DNA of 11,105 bases from Mollicutes bacterium (lineage in GTDB: Bacteria; Bacillota_I; Bacilli_A; RF39; UBA660): NCBI GenBank assembly GCA_012841465.1, contig DUUS01000024.1, forward strand, positions 1 through 11,105, given 5' to 3'. Below, in pieces: positions 1-7,211 of the stretch (its first letter is position 1; each line of letters starts with the position of its first letter). Below the pieces are notes generated by a model. That model was not told the origin of the DNA. It worked only from the letters and a program-made list of their open reading frames with translations, and ran no database searches. The translations under genes were made by a program, and so were the position numbers.

Positions 1-897
1 AAAATAAAAGATTTAAAAAATAGATTAAAATCATTTGGTTTAAATGAAGTAATAACTTATTCTCTAGTAAGTGAAAAAGAAATTAATTTATTTAATAATG
101 AAAAAAGAGAACTAGTAAAAACACTAAAACCTATAAGTAAAGATAAATCAATTATGAGAACTAGTTTAGTACCATCTTTAATTAATGTTTATAATTATAA
201 TAAAGCAAGAAATATTGATAATATAAATATATTTGAAATAGGATCTATTTATTATAAAGAAAACAATAACTTTATTGAAGAATCATATTTAACAATACTC
301 CTTTCGGGTAAACAACTAGAAAACCTATGGCAAAATATAAATACAAAAACAGACTTTTACTTAACTAAAGGAATACTTGAAAATATATTAAATTATACAG
401 GATTAAATAATAGATATTCCTTAAGTGAAGATAATTTAAAAGATATGCATCCAGGAAGAAGTGCAACTATAAAAATAGGTAATGAATCTATTGGTTACTT
501 TGGACAAATTAATCCAGATATAAATGAAGATGAAGTATATATAATTAATTTAAATTTAGATAAAGTATTTAAACAGAAGGTAAGAGGAATTAAATTTAAA
601 GAAATATCAATATACCCTTCTATTACTAAAGATGTTGCTTTTGTTGTAGATAAAGACTTAAAATCAGAAGAAATAGTTAAGATAATAGAAAAGACTGGAA
701 AACCACTACTTACAAATATAGATGTATTTGATATATATGTTGGAGAAAATGTTGATAAAGCTAAAAAATCAATAGCATACACTCTAACCTTTAGTGATAA
801 TACCAGAACTCTAACTGAAAAAGAAGTTCTTGATATATTTAATAAAATAATAACTGAAGTAGAAACAAAGTTAAATGCTACAGTAAGAGATAGTTAA
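1..897 (+). CDS. pheT: Phenylalanine--tRNA ligase beta subunit, C-terminal part (5' end outside window)
   Basis: This is the beta chain of the (alpha-beta)2 synthetase that charges tRNA-Phe in the cytoplasm. The reading frame is open from base 1, so the gene begins upstream; 298 residues are present, against about 800 in the whole protein. The first residues (LKSFGLNEVITYSLV) and the stretch around window residues 48-56 (SIMRTSLVP) are typical of the catalytic-like core module of PheT, followed by the FEIG motif near residue 78. The last 100 or so residues (from about FKEISIYPSITKDVAFV) form the FDX-ACB ferredoxin-like anticodon-binding domain that ends bacterial PheT. An in-frame ATG at 154 is internal, not the start. 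A terminator follows directly after the stop. Identity is confident from family motifs; pheS would be expected just upstream. Confidence 0.95.
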   Translation, partial: KIKDLKNRLKSFGLNEVITYSLVSEKEINLFNNEKRELVKTLKPISKDKSIMRTSLVPSLINVYNYNKARNIDNINIFEIGSIYYKENNNFIEESYLTILLSGKQLENLWQNINTKTDFYLTKGILENILNYTGLNNRYSLSEDNLKDMHPGRSATIKIGNESIGYFGQINPDINEDEVYIINLNLDKVFKQKVRGIKFKEISIYPSITKDVAFVVDKDLKSEEIVKIIEKTGKPLLTNIDVFDIYVGENVDKAKKSIAYTLTFSDNTRTLTEKEVLDIFNKIITEVETKLNATVRDS

Positions 898-903
898 AAA
901 ATC

Positions 904-933
904 AAAAGTAAAGTTTAAAACTTTACTTTTTTT
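904..933 (+). terminator. Intrinsic terminator after pheT
   Basis: A stem of 11-12 bp (904-915 paired with 919-930, AAAAGTAAAGT against ACTTTACTTTT) with a tiny loop runs directly into a T tract ending at 933. It starts 6 nt after the pheT stop. The stem is AT-rich, as expected in this genome. Confidence 0.85.
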
Positions 934-980
934 AGTTAATGTTGTAGAATATATTTATACATATGTTAACGGAGTGTGTT

Positions 981-1934
981 ATGAAAAGAACTATTGGTGA
1001 TAATTTAAAGATTGCTAGAATGAAATCAGGTTGTTCACTTAATGAAGCAGGAAAAAGACTAGGTATATCTTCTACTGCTATATTTAAATATGAAAAAAAT
1101 CAAATGAAAGCATCACTTGAAAGACTTGAAGACTTTGCTCAGATTTATAATACTACTTTAGATGAGCTTCTTAATTTAGAGAATAATCTTGATATCAAGT
1201 TTACTAATTTTAAATGTAAAAGTAATATATCTAATGTTAAAGAAGAAAAGATTAAATATATTATAGAAGATAAAATTAATTCTTATTTTGAATTATTAAA
1301 GTTATCTGAAATTACTTTTCAAAATAAATTTGGTGTACATATGATTAGTACTATTCATGAAGCAGAAAGTTTAGCTACTAAATTAAGAATATTTTTTACT
1401 CTGCCTGTTAAAGATCCTATATCTAATTTAGTTTATTTACTTGAAAAAAATGAAATGATGATTATTACTTTACCAAGAAATAAAGATACTGAAGATTTTA
1501 TTGGGTTTTATGAAATTATTAATAATGTTCCGGTTATAGTTGTTTTAGAAGAAAGTACTGGATATGATCAAAGATTTAGTATTGCTAAGTACTTAGGTGA
1601 GTTATTAATAATTAATCAAGGTAATAAAGATGAGTTAACTACTGAGTTTGCTTTATCTCTTCTTATTCCAAGGGATGGAATAATTAGTGAGTTTGATGAA
1701 AAGAGAGTAAAAATTGATTTTAAGGAACTTGAAATATTTAGCACTAACTATAAAGTAAGTTATAAAAATATAATTAATAGATTATCAAAGTATGAGGTTA
1801 TTACTCCTAGTAATGCTAAGTATTTAAATATTCATATTAATAAAAATAATATTGAAGAAAAAGATTATTATGAAAAGCCATTTGTCTATGAAAAACTAAA
1901 TGCTAAGTTAAATGCAAAAGGAATAATTAAATAA
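981..1934 (+). CDS. XRE-family transcriptional regulator with degenerate ImmA/IrrE-like peptidase domain
   Basis: Probable DNA-binding regulator of 317 residues. Residues 5-63 form an XRE/Cro-CI helix-turn-helix (IGDNLKIARMKSGCSLNEAG, then LGISSTAIFKYEKNQ). After a linker to about residue 110, the rest matches the ImmA/IrrE (COG2856) layout: an HEAESLATKLR helix, NLVYLLEKNEMMII, VPVIVVLEES, then QRFSIAKYLGELL and EFALSLLIP. In active members the zinc site is HExxH within QRFTLAHELGH; here it reads KYLGE (residues 203-207), so both histidines and the catalytic glutamate are gone. The third ligand glutamate before FA..LL.P also seems absent (Leu219 by my alignment). I chose ATG 981 because GGAG at 971-974 lies 6 nt upstream; the in-frame ATG at 963 has no Shine-Dalgarno and would include that RBS. 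The gene is alone between two terminators. Its target is unknown; autoregulation or a fixed ligand-sensing role is inference. Confidence 0.85.
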   Translation: MKRTIGDNLKIARMKSGCSLNEAGKRLGISSTAIFKYEKNQMKASLERLEDFAQIYNTTLDELLNLENNLDIKFTNFKCKSNISNVKEEKIKYIIEDKINSYFELLKLSEITFQNKFGVHMISTIHEAESLATKLRIFFTLPVKDPISNLVYLLEKNEMMIITLPRNKDTEDFIGFYEIINNVPVIVVLEESTGYDQRFSIAKYLGELLIINQGNKDELTTEFALSLLIPRDGIISEFDEKRVKIDFKELEIFSTNYKVSYKNIINRLSKYEVITPSNAKYLNIHINKNNIEEKDYYEKPFVYEKLNAKLNAKGIIK

Positions 1935-1951
1935 ACCGTACATTTATTTGT

Positions 1952-1977
1952 AAAAAGACTTTGAAAGTCTTTTTTCT
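1952..1977 (+). terminator. Intrinsic terminator after the XRE regulator gene
   Basis: A 10-bp stem (1952-1961 with 1965-1974; AAAAAGACTT against AAGTCTTTTT) with a TGA loop and a T run through 1975. It separates the regulator gene from pcrA. Confidence 0.85.
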
Positions 1978-1989
1978 CTTGGATAAAAA

Positions 1990-1998
1990 TGATATACT
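1990..1998 (+). promoter_or_regulatory. Extended -10 promoter for the pcrA-ligA operon
   Basis: TGATATACT fits the extended -10 pattern TGn-TATAAT (hexamer TATACT at 1993-1998), 25 nt before the pcrA start. No good -35 is visible; the T run of the preceding terminator occupies that position, which fits promoters that rely on the TG extension. Confidence 0.6.
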
Positions 1999-2022
1999 AA
2001 AGTTATAAGAAAGAAGGATATT

Positions 2023-4098
2023 ATGGACTATTTAAAAAACTTAAACAAAGAACAAAAAGAAGCGGTCATGCATATTGATGGTCCCCTTCTTGTTATGGCT
2101 GGAGCAGGCTCAGGTAAGACTAAGGTCTTAACTACTAGAATTGTTAATTTAATTAATGAGGGAGTAGATCCTTATAATATACTAGCAATTACTTTTACTA
2201 ATAAAGCTGCTAAGGAAATGAGAGAAAGAGTCTATAATATGGTAGGTGAAGTAGATTCATTTATCGGAACATTTCACTCACTTGGCGTTAGAATAATTAG
2301 AGAGAATCACGAAGAATTTAATCTAACTAGTTCTTTTAATATTATTGATGGAAGTGATACTTTATCAATTATTAAAAAAATACTAAAAGATAAGAATCTT
2401 GACCCTAAATTTTATAGTCCCTATTATATAAGAAATAAAATAAGCATGATTAAAAATCAAATGCTAGGTAAAAGTGAGCTTGATAAGTTTTTTAATACTC
2501 CTCTTGATAAAGTAGTAGTTGAAGTATATGAAAAGTATAATGATATTTTAAAAAGTAGTTTTTGTGTTGATTTTGATGATTTATTATTATATCCAGTCGA
2601 GTTATTTATAAGAAGAAAAGATATCTTAGAAAAATATCAAGAAAGATATAAATATATATTAATAGATGAGTATCAAGATACTAATCCAGTCCAATATAAA
2701 TTATCAGTTCTTTTAAGTTTTAAACATAAAAACATTTTTGTAGTTGGAGACATGAATCAAAGTATCTATGCGTTTAGGCAAGCCGATTATCGTAATATTA
2801 TTAATTTTGAAAATGATTTTAAAGGTGTAAAGGTAGTAAAACTTGAACAAAATTACCGTAGTACTAATATGATTTTAGATGCTGCTAATGAAGTTATTAA
2901 ACATAATAAAGAAAGAAAAGATTTAAAGTTATATTCTAATAATAATGCTGGAGTTAAAATTAAATATTTAAGAAGTTATGATGAAAAGCATGAAGTTGCT
3001 TTAATAATAGATGAGATTAATAAATTACTTAAGGATGGTTTTAAATACGAAGATATAGCAGTTTTATATCGTACTAATGCCCTGTCTAGAGTAATTGAAG
3101 AAGTCTTTTTAGGAAAAGGTATTCCTTATAAAGTTTTTGGAAGTTATTATTTTATTGATCGAAAAGAGATTAAAGACCTTATTTCATACTTAAGACTTAT
3201 CTACAATCATGATGATGAAATAGCACTTAGAAGAGTTATTAATGTTCCTAAAAGAGGAATTGGTAATGTCGCAATAGAAAACCTAGAAAAGATAAGTAGT
3301 AAAGAAAACATTTCTTTATTTGATAGTTTAAATACTAGAAAAGAATTAGAATTTAAAAACATAATTCTTTCTTTAAAAGAAAAAAGTGAAAGTTTAAGTT
3401 TAACTGAACTCATTGATGAAGTATTAGATTTATCAGGTATGAAAGATGATTTAATAAATAATAAGACAATGGAAAGTGATCTTAGATTAGATAACCTATA
3501 TGAATTTAAAAGTATTACCAAAGATTTTGAAGAAAGAACAGGATCTGTTTCACTTGGTGATTTTTTAGAAGAAATATCACTAATTAGTGATGTGTCTAAT
3601 CACCAAAGTGATGGCGATGAAGTATCAATGATGACCTTACATAGTGCTAAGGGACTTGAATTTAGAGCAGTCTTTATTGCAGGTATGGAAGAAGGAATCT
3701 TTCCTCATAATATGTCGATAGATGAGGGAAACATTGAAGAAGAAAGAAGACTTTGTTATGTTGGTATAACCAGAGCAAAAGAAAGATTATATTTAACCAA
3801 TGCTAGAAGAAGAATGCTATATGGTAGAGTAGACTCTAATATTCCATCAAGATTTATATCCGAGATAAATGAAGATAGACTAGAGAGAAATACAACAGCT
3901 AAGTCTAATCAAATGTTTAATGTTGATGAGGTTTATGTCGGTGATAATGAAGACATCAAAGTCGGAACAACAATATCTCATGATATTCACGGATTCGGCG
4001 TTGTAACAAAAGTTGATGGTAAAATTATTAATGTCGCTTTTAAAAGCGGAATAAAAAAACTAATGAAAAATCATAAAAGTATTAAAATAATAAAGTAG
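2023..4098 (+). CDS. pcrA: ATP-dependent DNA helicase PcrA/UvrD (superfamily 1A)
   Basis: A 3'-5' DNA helicase of 691 residues that unwinds DNA in nucleotide excision repair, removes RecA from DNA and supports rolling-circle replication in Gram-positive bacteria. All SF1A motifs are visible: Q motif around Gln11 (LNKEQKEAV), Walker A GAGSGKT at 27-33, TFTNKAAKEM (Ia), Walker B with DEYQD at 215-219, QSIYAFRQAD at 246-255 (III), LEQNYRS at 274-280 (IV), TLHSAKGLEF at 538-547 (V) and GITRAKERL from 581 (VI). The C-terminus (about 645-690) keeps the small Tudor-like module of PcrA (HGFGVV, VAFKSGIKKL) that contacts RNA polymerase in known members. It is slightly shorter than the usual 720-740. 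The start has AAGAAGG at 2011-2017, 5 nt upstream. It is first in an operon with ligA, a common pairing in Firmicutes. Confidence 0.96.
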   Translation: MDYLKNLNKEQKEAVMHIDGPLLVMAGAGSGKTKVLTTRIVNLINEGVDPYNILAITFTNKAAKEMRERVYNMVGEVDSFIGTFHSLGVRIIRENHEEFNLTSSFNIIDGSDTLSIIKKILKDKNLDPKFYSPYYIRNKISMIKNQMLGKSELDKFFNTPLDKVVVEVYEKYNDILKSSFCVDFDDLLLYPVELFIRRKDILEKYQERYKYILIDEYQDTNPVQYKLSVLLSFKHKNIFVVGDMNQSIYAFRQADYRNIINFENDFKGVKVVKLEQNYRSTNMILDAANEVIKHNKERKDLKLYSNNNAGVKIKYLRSYDEKHEVALIIDEINKLLKDGFKYEDIAVLYRTNALSRVIEEVFLGKGIPYKVFGSYYFIDRKEIKDLISYLRLIYNHDDEIALRRVINVPKRGIGNVAIENLEKISSKENISLFDSLNTRKELEFKNIILSLKEKSESLSLTELIDEVLDLSGMKDDLINNKTMESDLRLDNLYEFKSITKDFEERTGSVSLGDFLEEISLISDVSNHQSDGDEVSMMTLHSAKGLEFRAVFIAGMEEGIFPHNMSIDEGNIEEERRLCYVGITRAKERLYLTNARRRMLYGRVDSNIPSRFISEINEDRLERNTTAKSNQMFNVDEVYVGDNEDIKVGTTISHDIHGFGVVTKVDGKIINVAFKSGIKKLMKNHKSIKIIK

Positions 4099-4105
4099 GG
4101 AGATT

Positions 4106-6094
4106 ATGGAAAAAAGATATAATGAACTTATCAATTTAATAAGTAAAGCAAACTATGAATACTATGTTCTTGATAATCCAAGTGTGGATGATCAAACCTG
4201 GGATAACTGGATGGCAGAGTTAATTGAGATTGAAAATAAACATCCAAATCTAAAAAGAATAGATTCTCCAAGTCAAAAGATAGGTGGAGAGATTATTGAT
4301 GAGTTTGAAAAAGTAACTCATGAAATTCCTTTAATGAGTCTTTCAAATGTATTTAATGAAGAAGAAATAAGAAGCTTTGACAAAAGAATAAGAAAAGAAT
4401 TTAAAAATCCTAAATATGTATGTGAACTTAAAATAGATGGATTATCAGTATCGCTTACTTATGAAAAAGGTATCTTGAAAACAGCTGCTACTAGAGGGAA
4501 TGGTTTTATTGGCGAAAATATTACTCATAATGTTAAAACAATTAAATCAATTCCACTTAAATTAAATAAAGAAATAGACCTTGAAGTAAGAGGAGAAGTA
4601 TTTATGCCTCTTGATAGCTTTAATAAATTAAATGAAGAAAGAGAAAAAAATGGTGAAAGTTTATTTCAAAATCCGAGGAATGCTGCTGCTGGAAGTGTAA
4701 GACAACTAGATAGTAATATTGCTAAATCAAGAAATCTATCTGGATTTTTCTATCATGCTCCAAATATTGATTTAGAATCTCACTATGAAACTATTTTATA
4801 TTTAAAAAGTTTAGGTTTAGTTACTAATCCATATATTAAAATAACTGATAATATAAATGAAGTAATAAACTTTGTAAAAGAGTGGCAAGATAAAAGACAT
4901 ACTCTTCCCTATGAAATAGATGGAGTAGTAATTAAAGTAGATAGTATTTCTATGCAAAAAGAACTAGGTAGCACAGCAAGAAGCCCAAAGTGGGCTATTG
5001 CCTATAAGTTCCCAGCAGAAGAAGCCGAAACAGTATTAAATGATATCTTCTTTACTGTTGGAAGAACTGGTATTATAACTCCTAATGCTTCATTTAACCC
5101 AGTTAAATTAATGGGTTCCACCATTAGAAAAGCAACTCTTCATAATGAATCTTTTATTAGAGAAAAAGATTTAAAAATAGGAGACTCAATAATAATTCGT
5201 AAAGCAGGAGATGTTATTCCTGAAGTAGTAAGATCTTTAAAAGAAAAAAGAACTGGTAAAGAAAAAGAATTTATTATGATAGAAGAGTGTCCTATTTGTT
5301 CTTTTAAATTAAAAGAAACAAATAGTAAAATCGATCTTTATTGTCCTAATATACAGTGTGCTGGAGTTAAAATTGAATCACTAATTCACTTTGCTAGTAA
5401 AGTTGCTATGGATATAGAAGGACTTGGAGAAAGAATAATTGAGGAGTTTTATAATTTAAAATTATTAAAAGAAATAAATGATATTTATGATTTAAAAAAT
5501 CATAAACAAAAACTAATTTTATTAGATGGTTTTGGTGAAAAAAGTATTAGTAAACTTCTTGATAATATTGAAAAATCAAAAGAAAACTCTTTAGAAAATC
5601 TTCTAGTTGGTTTAGGGATTAAAGGAATAGGCGAAAAAACTGCTAAGACTCTTGCTAAAAAATATAATAATATTGATAATTTAATTGAAGTATCTATTAA
5701 TGAAGAAATAAACCTCCCTGATATAGGAGAAATACTTTCAAACAACTTAAAAGAATACTTTAGTGATGAAAATAATATTAAATTAATAAACACTTTAAAA
5801 GAAAAGGGATTAAATACTAAATATATAGGAGATACTATAAATTTAAATGAAGAATTTGAAAACAAAAGATTTGTTATAACAGGATCATTTGAAAACTTTA
5901 GTAGATCAGATATTCAAAAGTTCATTGAAAACAGTGGGGGAACATATTCTAGTAGTGTATCTAAAAATACTGATGTTGTTATTGTAGGTACAGATCCAGG
6001 TTTAAAATATGATAAAGCTATAGAGTTAAATATAACCATATGGGATGAAGATAAAATAGAAGAGATGATTAATAATGAAGATAAAAGTAGTTAA
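4106..6094 (+). CDS. ligA: NAD+-dependent DNA ligase LigA
   Basis: Essential replicative DNA ligase, sealing nicks with NAD+ as the adenylate donor; 662 residues, the normal family length. Domain Ia is at the N-terminus (YYVLDNPSVDDQTWDNW, then RIDSPSQKIGG). The catalytic lysine is Lys109 in ELKIDG, followed by the nucleotidyltransferase motifs EVRGEVFMP, EIDGVVIKVD and KWAIAYKFPAEE. An OB fold follows (VGRTGIITPNASF; HNESFI). The Cys4 zinc finger is complete (Cys395, Cys398, Cys413, Cys418), then helix-hairpin-helix repeats (IEGLGERI, LDGFGEKSI, IKGIGEKTA, LPDIGEIL) and a C-terminal BRCT domain from about 584. It starts 7 nt after the pcrA stop, with GGGAG (4098-4102) overlapping that stop, which suggests translational coupling. 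Its own 3' end overlaps the next gene by 20 nt. Confidence 0.97.
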   Translation: MEKRYNELINLISKANYEYYVLDNPSVDDQTWDNWMAELIEIENKHPNLKRIDSPSQKIGGEIIDEFEKVTHEIPLMSLSNVFNEEEIRSFDKRIRKEFKNPKYVCELKIDGLSVSLTYEKGILKTAATRGNGFIGENITHNVKTIKSIPLKLNKEIDLEVRGEVFMPLDSFNKLNEEREKNGESLFQNPRNAAAGSVRQLDSNIAKSRNLSGFFYHAPNIDLESHYETILYLKSLGLVTNPYIKITDNINEVINFVKEWQDKRHTLPYEIDGVVIKVDSISMQKELGSTARSPKWAIAYKFPAEEAETVLNDIFFTVGRTGIITPNASFNPVKLMGSTIRKATLHNESFIREKDLKIGDSIIIRKAGDVIPEVVRSLKEKRTGKEKEFIMIEECPICSFKLKETNSKIDLYCPNIQCAGVKIESLIHFASKVAMDIEGLGERIIEEFYNLKLLKEINDIYDLKNHKQKLILLDGFGEKSISKLLDNIEKSKENSLENLLVGLGIKGIGEKTAKTLAKKYNNIDNLIEVSINEEINLPDIGEILSNNLKEYFSDENNIKLINTLKEKGLNTKYIGDTINLNEEFENKRFVITGSFENFSRSDIQKFIENSGGTYSSSVSKNTDVVIVGTDPGLKYDKAIELNITIWDEDKIEEMINNEDKSS

Positions 6095-6584
6095 AGTAGG
6101 TTTTCTAGAAACAAACTGTTATATATTAAATAAAGATAATAATAATCTAATAATCGATCCGGGCTCTGATTATGAAAAAATAATAAAAGAAGTAGATGGT
6201 AATATTATCGGAATCCTAATAACTCATAATCATGATGACCACATAGGGGCACTTCCTTATTTTAAAGAAGTACCTATATATAACTTAGATAACTTAAAAG
6301 AAGGATTAAATAAAATAGATAACTTTAAATTTGAAGTCATTAAAACAAAAGGTCATACAAATGATTCGATAAGTTTCTTATTTGAAAATATATTATTCTC
6401 AGGAGACTTTATCTTTAAGGGCACAATTGGAAGAACTGATTTAGGCGGAAACAACGAAGATATGAAAATAAGCATCGAAAACATTCTAAGCTATGACGAT
6501 TTAATAATTTATCCAGGACACGGAGATAAAACAACTTTAAATGAAGAAAGAGATATGCTAGAGTACTACAAAGAAAACTTATAA
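6075..6584 (+). CDS. Metallo-beta-lactamase-fold hydrolase, glyoxalase II-like (YcbL/hydroxyacylglutathione hydrolase family)
   Basis: A 169-residue cytoplasmic metallohydrolase. The dinuclear metal site is complete: THNHDDH (His51, His53, Asp55, His56), His94 in KGHTNDS, Asp111 in LFSGDFIF and His149 in YPGHGDKT. The GTIGRTDLGG stretch after Asp111 is typical of the short glyoxalase-II-like proteins, which lack the C-terminal glutathione-binding helices of true GloB; the physiological substrate is therefore unknown (a thioester or similar small ester is likely from the family). The MKIKVVKVGFLETNCYIL start is the standard N-terminus of this family, so I keep ATG 6075 even though it lies within ligA (20-nt overlap in another frame). 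There is only a weak GAAGAG upstream, which fits translation coupled to ligA. Confidence 0.9.
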   Translation: MKIKVVKVGFLETNCYILNKDNNNLIIDPGSDYEKIIKEVDGNIIGILITHNHDDHIGALPYFKEVPIYNLDNLKEGLNKIDNFKFEVIKTKGHTNDSISFLFENILFSGDFIFKGTIGRTDLGGNNEDMKISIENILSYDDLIIYPGHGDKTTLNEERDMLEYYKENL

Positions 6585-6622
6585 AGTTATCCTTTTTCAT
6601 TTATTTGTTTTAATAACTTTTG
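6583..6622 (+). terminator. Weak stem-loop at the end of the ligA operon (possible terminator)
   Basis: AAAGTTAT (6583-6590) can pair with ATAACTTT (6613-6620) around a 22-nt loop; TTTTGTTT follows. The stem is only 8 bp and AT-rich with a large loop, so this is a weak candidate. The stem-loop at 6633-6680 is a stronger alternative. Confidence 0.3.
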
Positions 6623-6632
6623 TTTGACAGCT

Positions 6633-6680
6633 AAAATGTTGTAAGCCTGATTATAAAAGACTCACAACGTTTTTATTTTG
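6633..6680 (+). terminator. Ten-bp stem-loop with T-rich tail (possible terminator or structured RNA)
   Basis: AAAATGTTGT (6633-6642) pairs with ACAACGTTTT (6664-6673), one G-U pair, 21-nt loop, followed by a T-rich run to 6679. It could end transcription from the pcrA-ligA-hydrolase operon. A consensus -35-like TTGACA lies just upstream (6624-6629), but no -10 at good spacing is seen (GATTAT at 6649 would give 19 nt), so promoter activity is uncertain. Confidence 0.4.
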
Positions 6681-6690
6681 TAGTGATTTT

Positions 6691-6699
6691 TGATAAAAT
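6691..6699 (+). promoter_or_regulatory. Orphan extended -10 motif upstream of the nuclease remnant
   Basis: TGATAAAAT matches TGn followed by TAAAAT, the same element as at 10690-10698. It sits about 70 nt before the first recognisable trace of the YhcG-like pseudogene and no intact gene follows for 500 nt, so it may be a leftover promoter or chance in AT-rich DNA. Confidence 0.3.
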
Positions 6700-6766
6700 T
6701 ATATATTTTTTTCTAATAATATTATTAATGATACAAAACAAGAAAGAAAGTGAACATTTATACTAA

Positions 6767-6993
6767 GGTTTTTCCAAACATAAACAGGTCTTATTTCTTG
6801 AGCAAATAAAAAAGAAGAAGATAATCCAACTACTGGAATACTGCTATGTAAAGAGAAAAAACGATTAAGTGCTGAATATTCATTAAAAAATTTAAATAGC
6901 CCAATAACTGTTGCAGAATACAAATATTTAGAAGAATTACCTAAATATTTAAATAGAGAGCTAGAAACGGTATTAGAAGATAAAAGTGAATAG
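6767..6993 (+). pseudogene. Decayed C-terminal fragment of a YhcG/DUF1016-type PD-(D/E)XK nuclease gene
   Basis: The frame from 6802 to the TAG at 6991-6993 encodes a stretch that closely fits the C-terminus of YhcG/DUF1016 nucleases: DNPTTGILLCKEKKR, then AEYSLKNLNSPITVAEYKY and LEELPKYL (family consensus resembles DNPSIGLLLCKsK...AEYALR.mnkPiGVSEYqLt). A TGA at 6799 closes this frame upstream. In the next frame over, 6770-6805 reads FSKHKQVLFLEQI, which resembles the preceding conserved piece of the family (FKPeh.GQl.FYL..i) with the G and Y missing, and a TAA lies at 6764. So at least one frameshift, small deletions and loss of everything upstream separate it from a working gene. No start or Shine-Dalgarno is present. 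Intact relatives are linked to defence and restriction loci; here no partner gene survives. The family call is from memory of its consensus. Confidence 0.75.
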
Positions 6994-6997
6994 ATAA

Positions 6998-7020
6998 TTT
7001 TGCAAGAGCCTCCTGCAAAA
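6998..7020. repeat. Inverted repeat / hairpin 1 behind the nuclease remnant
   Basis: TTTTGCA (6998-7004) pairs with TGCAAAA (7014-7020). After an A-C mismatch, GA/TC can extend the stem to a GCC loop. It starts 5 nt after the remnant's stop. No T tract follows on either strand, so it is not a standard terminator. Confidence 0.6.
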
Positions 7021-7022
7021 AT

Positions 7023-7043
7023 AATGGACAGCGGGCTTCCATT
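7023..7043. repeat. Inverted repeat / hairpin 2, adjacent to hairpin 1
   Basis: AATGGA (7023-7028) pairs with TCCATT (7038-7043); after a bulged C, AG/CT continues to a CGGG loop. It is clearly richer in G+C than its surroundings and only 2 nt from hairpin 1. It may be structured RNA or the end of a lost mobile element; the sequence alone does not decide. Confidence 0.5.
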
Positions 7044-7128
7044 TAATTGTGTATAGAGAAAATATTCTAAATTATAAGTTTGTAAACATCTATTGGATAT
7101 ATGCTCGTATCAATAAAATAAGCGATTA

Positions 7129-7163
7129 CAATTTTTACAAATAAATCGACATTTGTAAAATTG
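7129..7163. promoter_or_regulatory. Long inverted repeat touching the -35 of the receptor operon (candidate operator)
   Basis: CAATTTTTACAAAT (7129-7142) is the inverse of ATTTGTAAAATTG (7151-7163) except for one extra T, with an 8-nt spacer (7143-7150). The right arm overlaps the first bases of the -35 TTGAAT (7161-7166). Position and symmetry suit a dimeric repressor or activator site; the protein is unknown. A stem-loop in a transcript from upstream is the alternative, but no T tract follows. Confidence 0.5.
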
Positions 7164-7189
7164 AATTATAAAAAGTTATATAGTATAAT
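7161..7189 (+). promoter_or_regulatory. Near-consensus sigma-A promoter of the three-gene receptor operon
   Basis: TTGAAT (7161-7166), a 17-nt spacer and a perfect TATAAT (7184-7189). The predicted transcript would begin near 7196, 16 nt before the chosen start codon of the first gene. It is the best promoter in the window. Confidence 0.75.
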
Positions 7190-7211
7190 AAATTTACTTA
7201 AGAGGTGGCAA

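Noticed and set aside
945..961. Promoter boxes TAGAAT (945) or TATACA (956) for the XRE regulator
   Set aside because: A promoter must exist between the pheT terminator and the gene, but neither box has a convincing -35, so I could not choose one.
963..980. Upstream in-frame ATG (963) as the start of the XRE regulator
   Set aside because: No Shine-Dalgarno precedes it, and the GGAG at 971-974 is ideally placed for ATG 981, where the HTH domain begins.
6621..6760. CRISPR repeat or tracrRNA-like remnant
   Set aside because: Only one dyad is visible, with no second repeat copy, spacer pattern or cas gene in the window.
6699..6923. Minus-strand 74-codon frame
   Set aside because: It is antisense to the YhcG-like remnant, which has clear family similarity on the + strand; the minus-strand translation shows no recognisable domain or ribosome binding site.
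7161..7211. TTG at 7161 as the start of the small membrane protein
   Set aside because: It would coincide with the -35 of a near-consensus promoter, and ATG 7212 has a good ribosome binding site and a typical membrane-anchor start.
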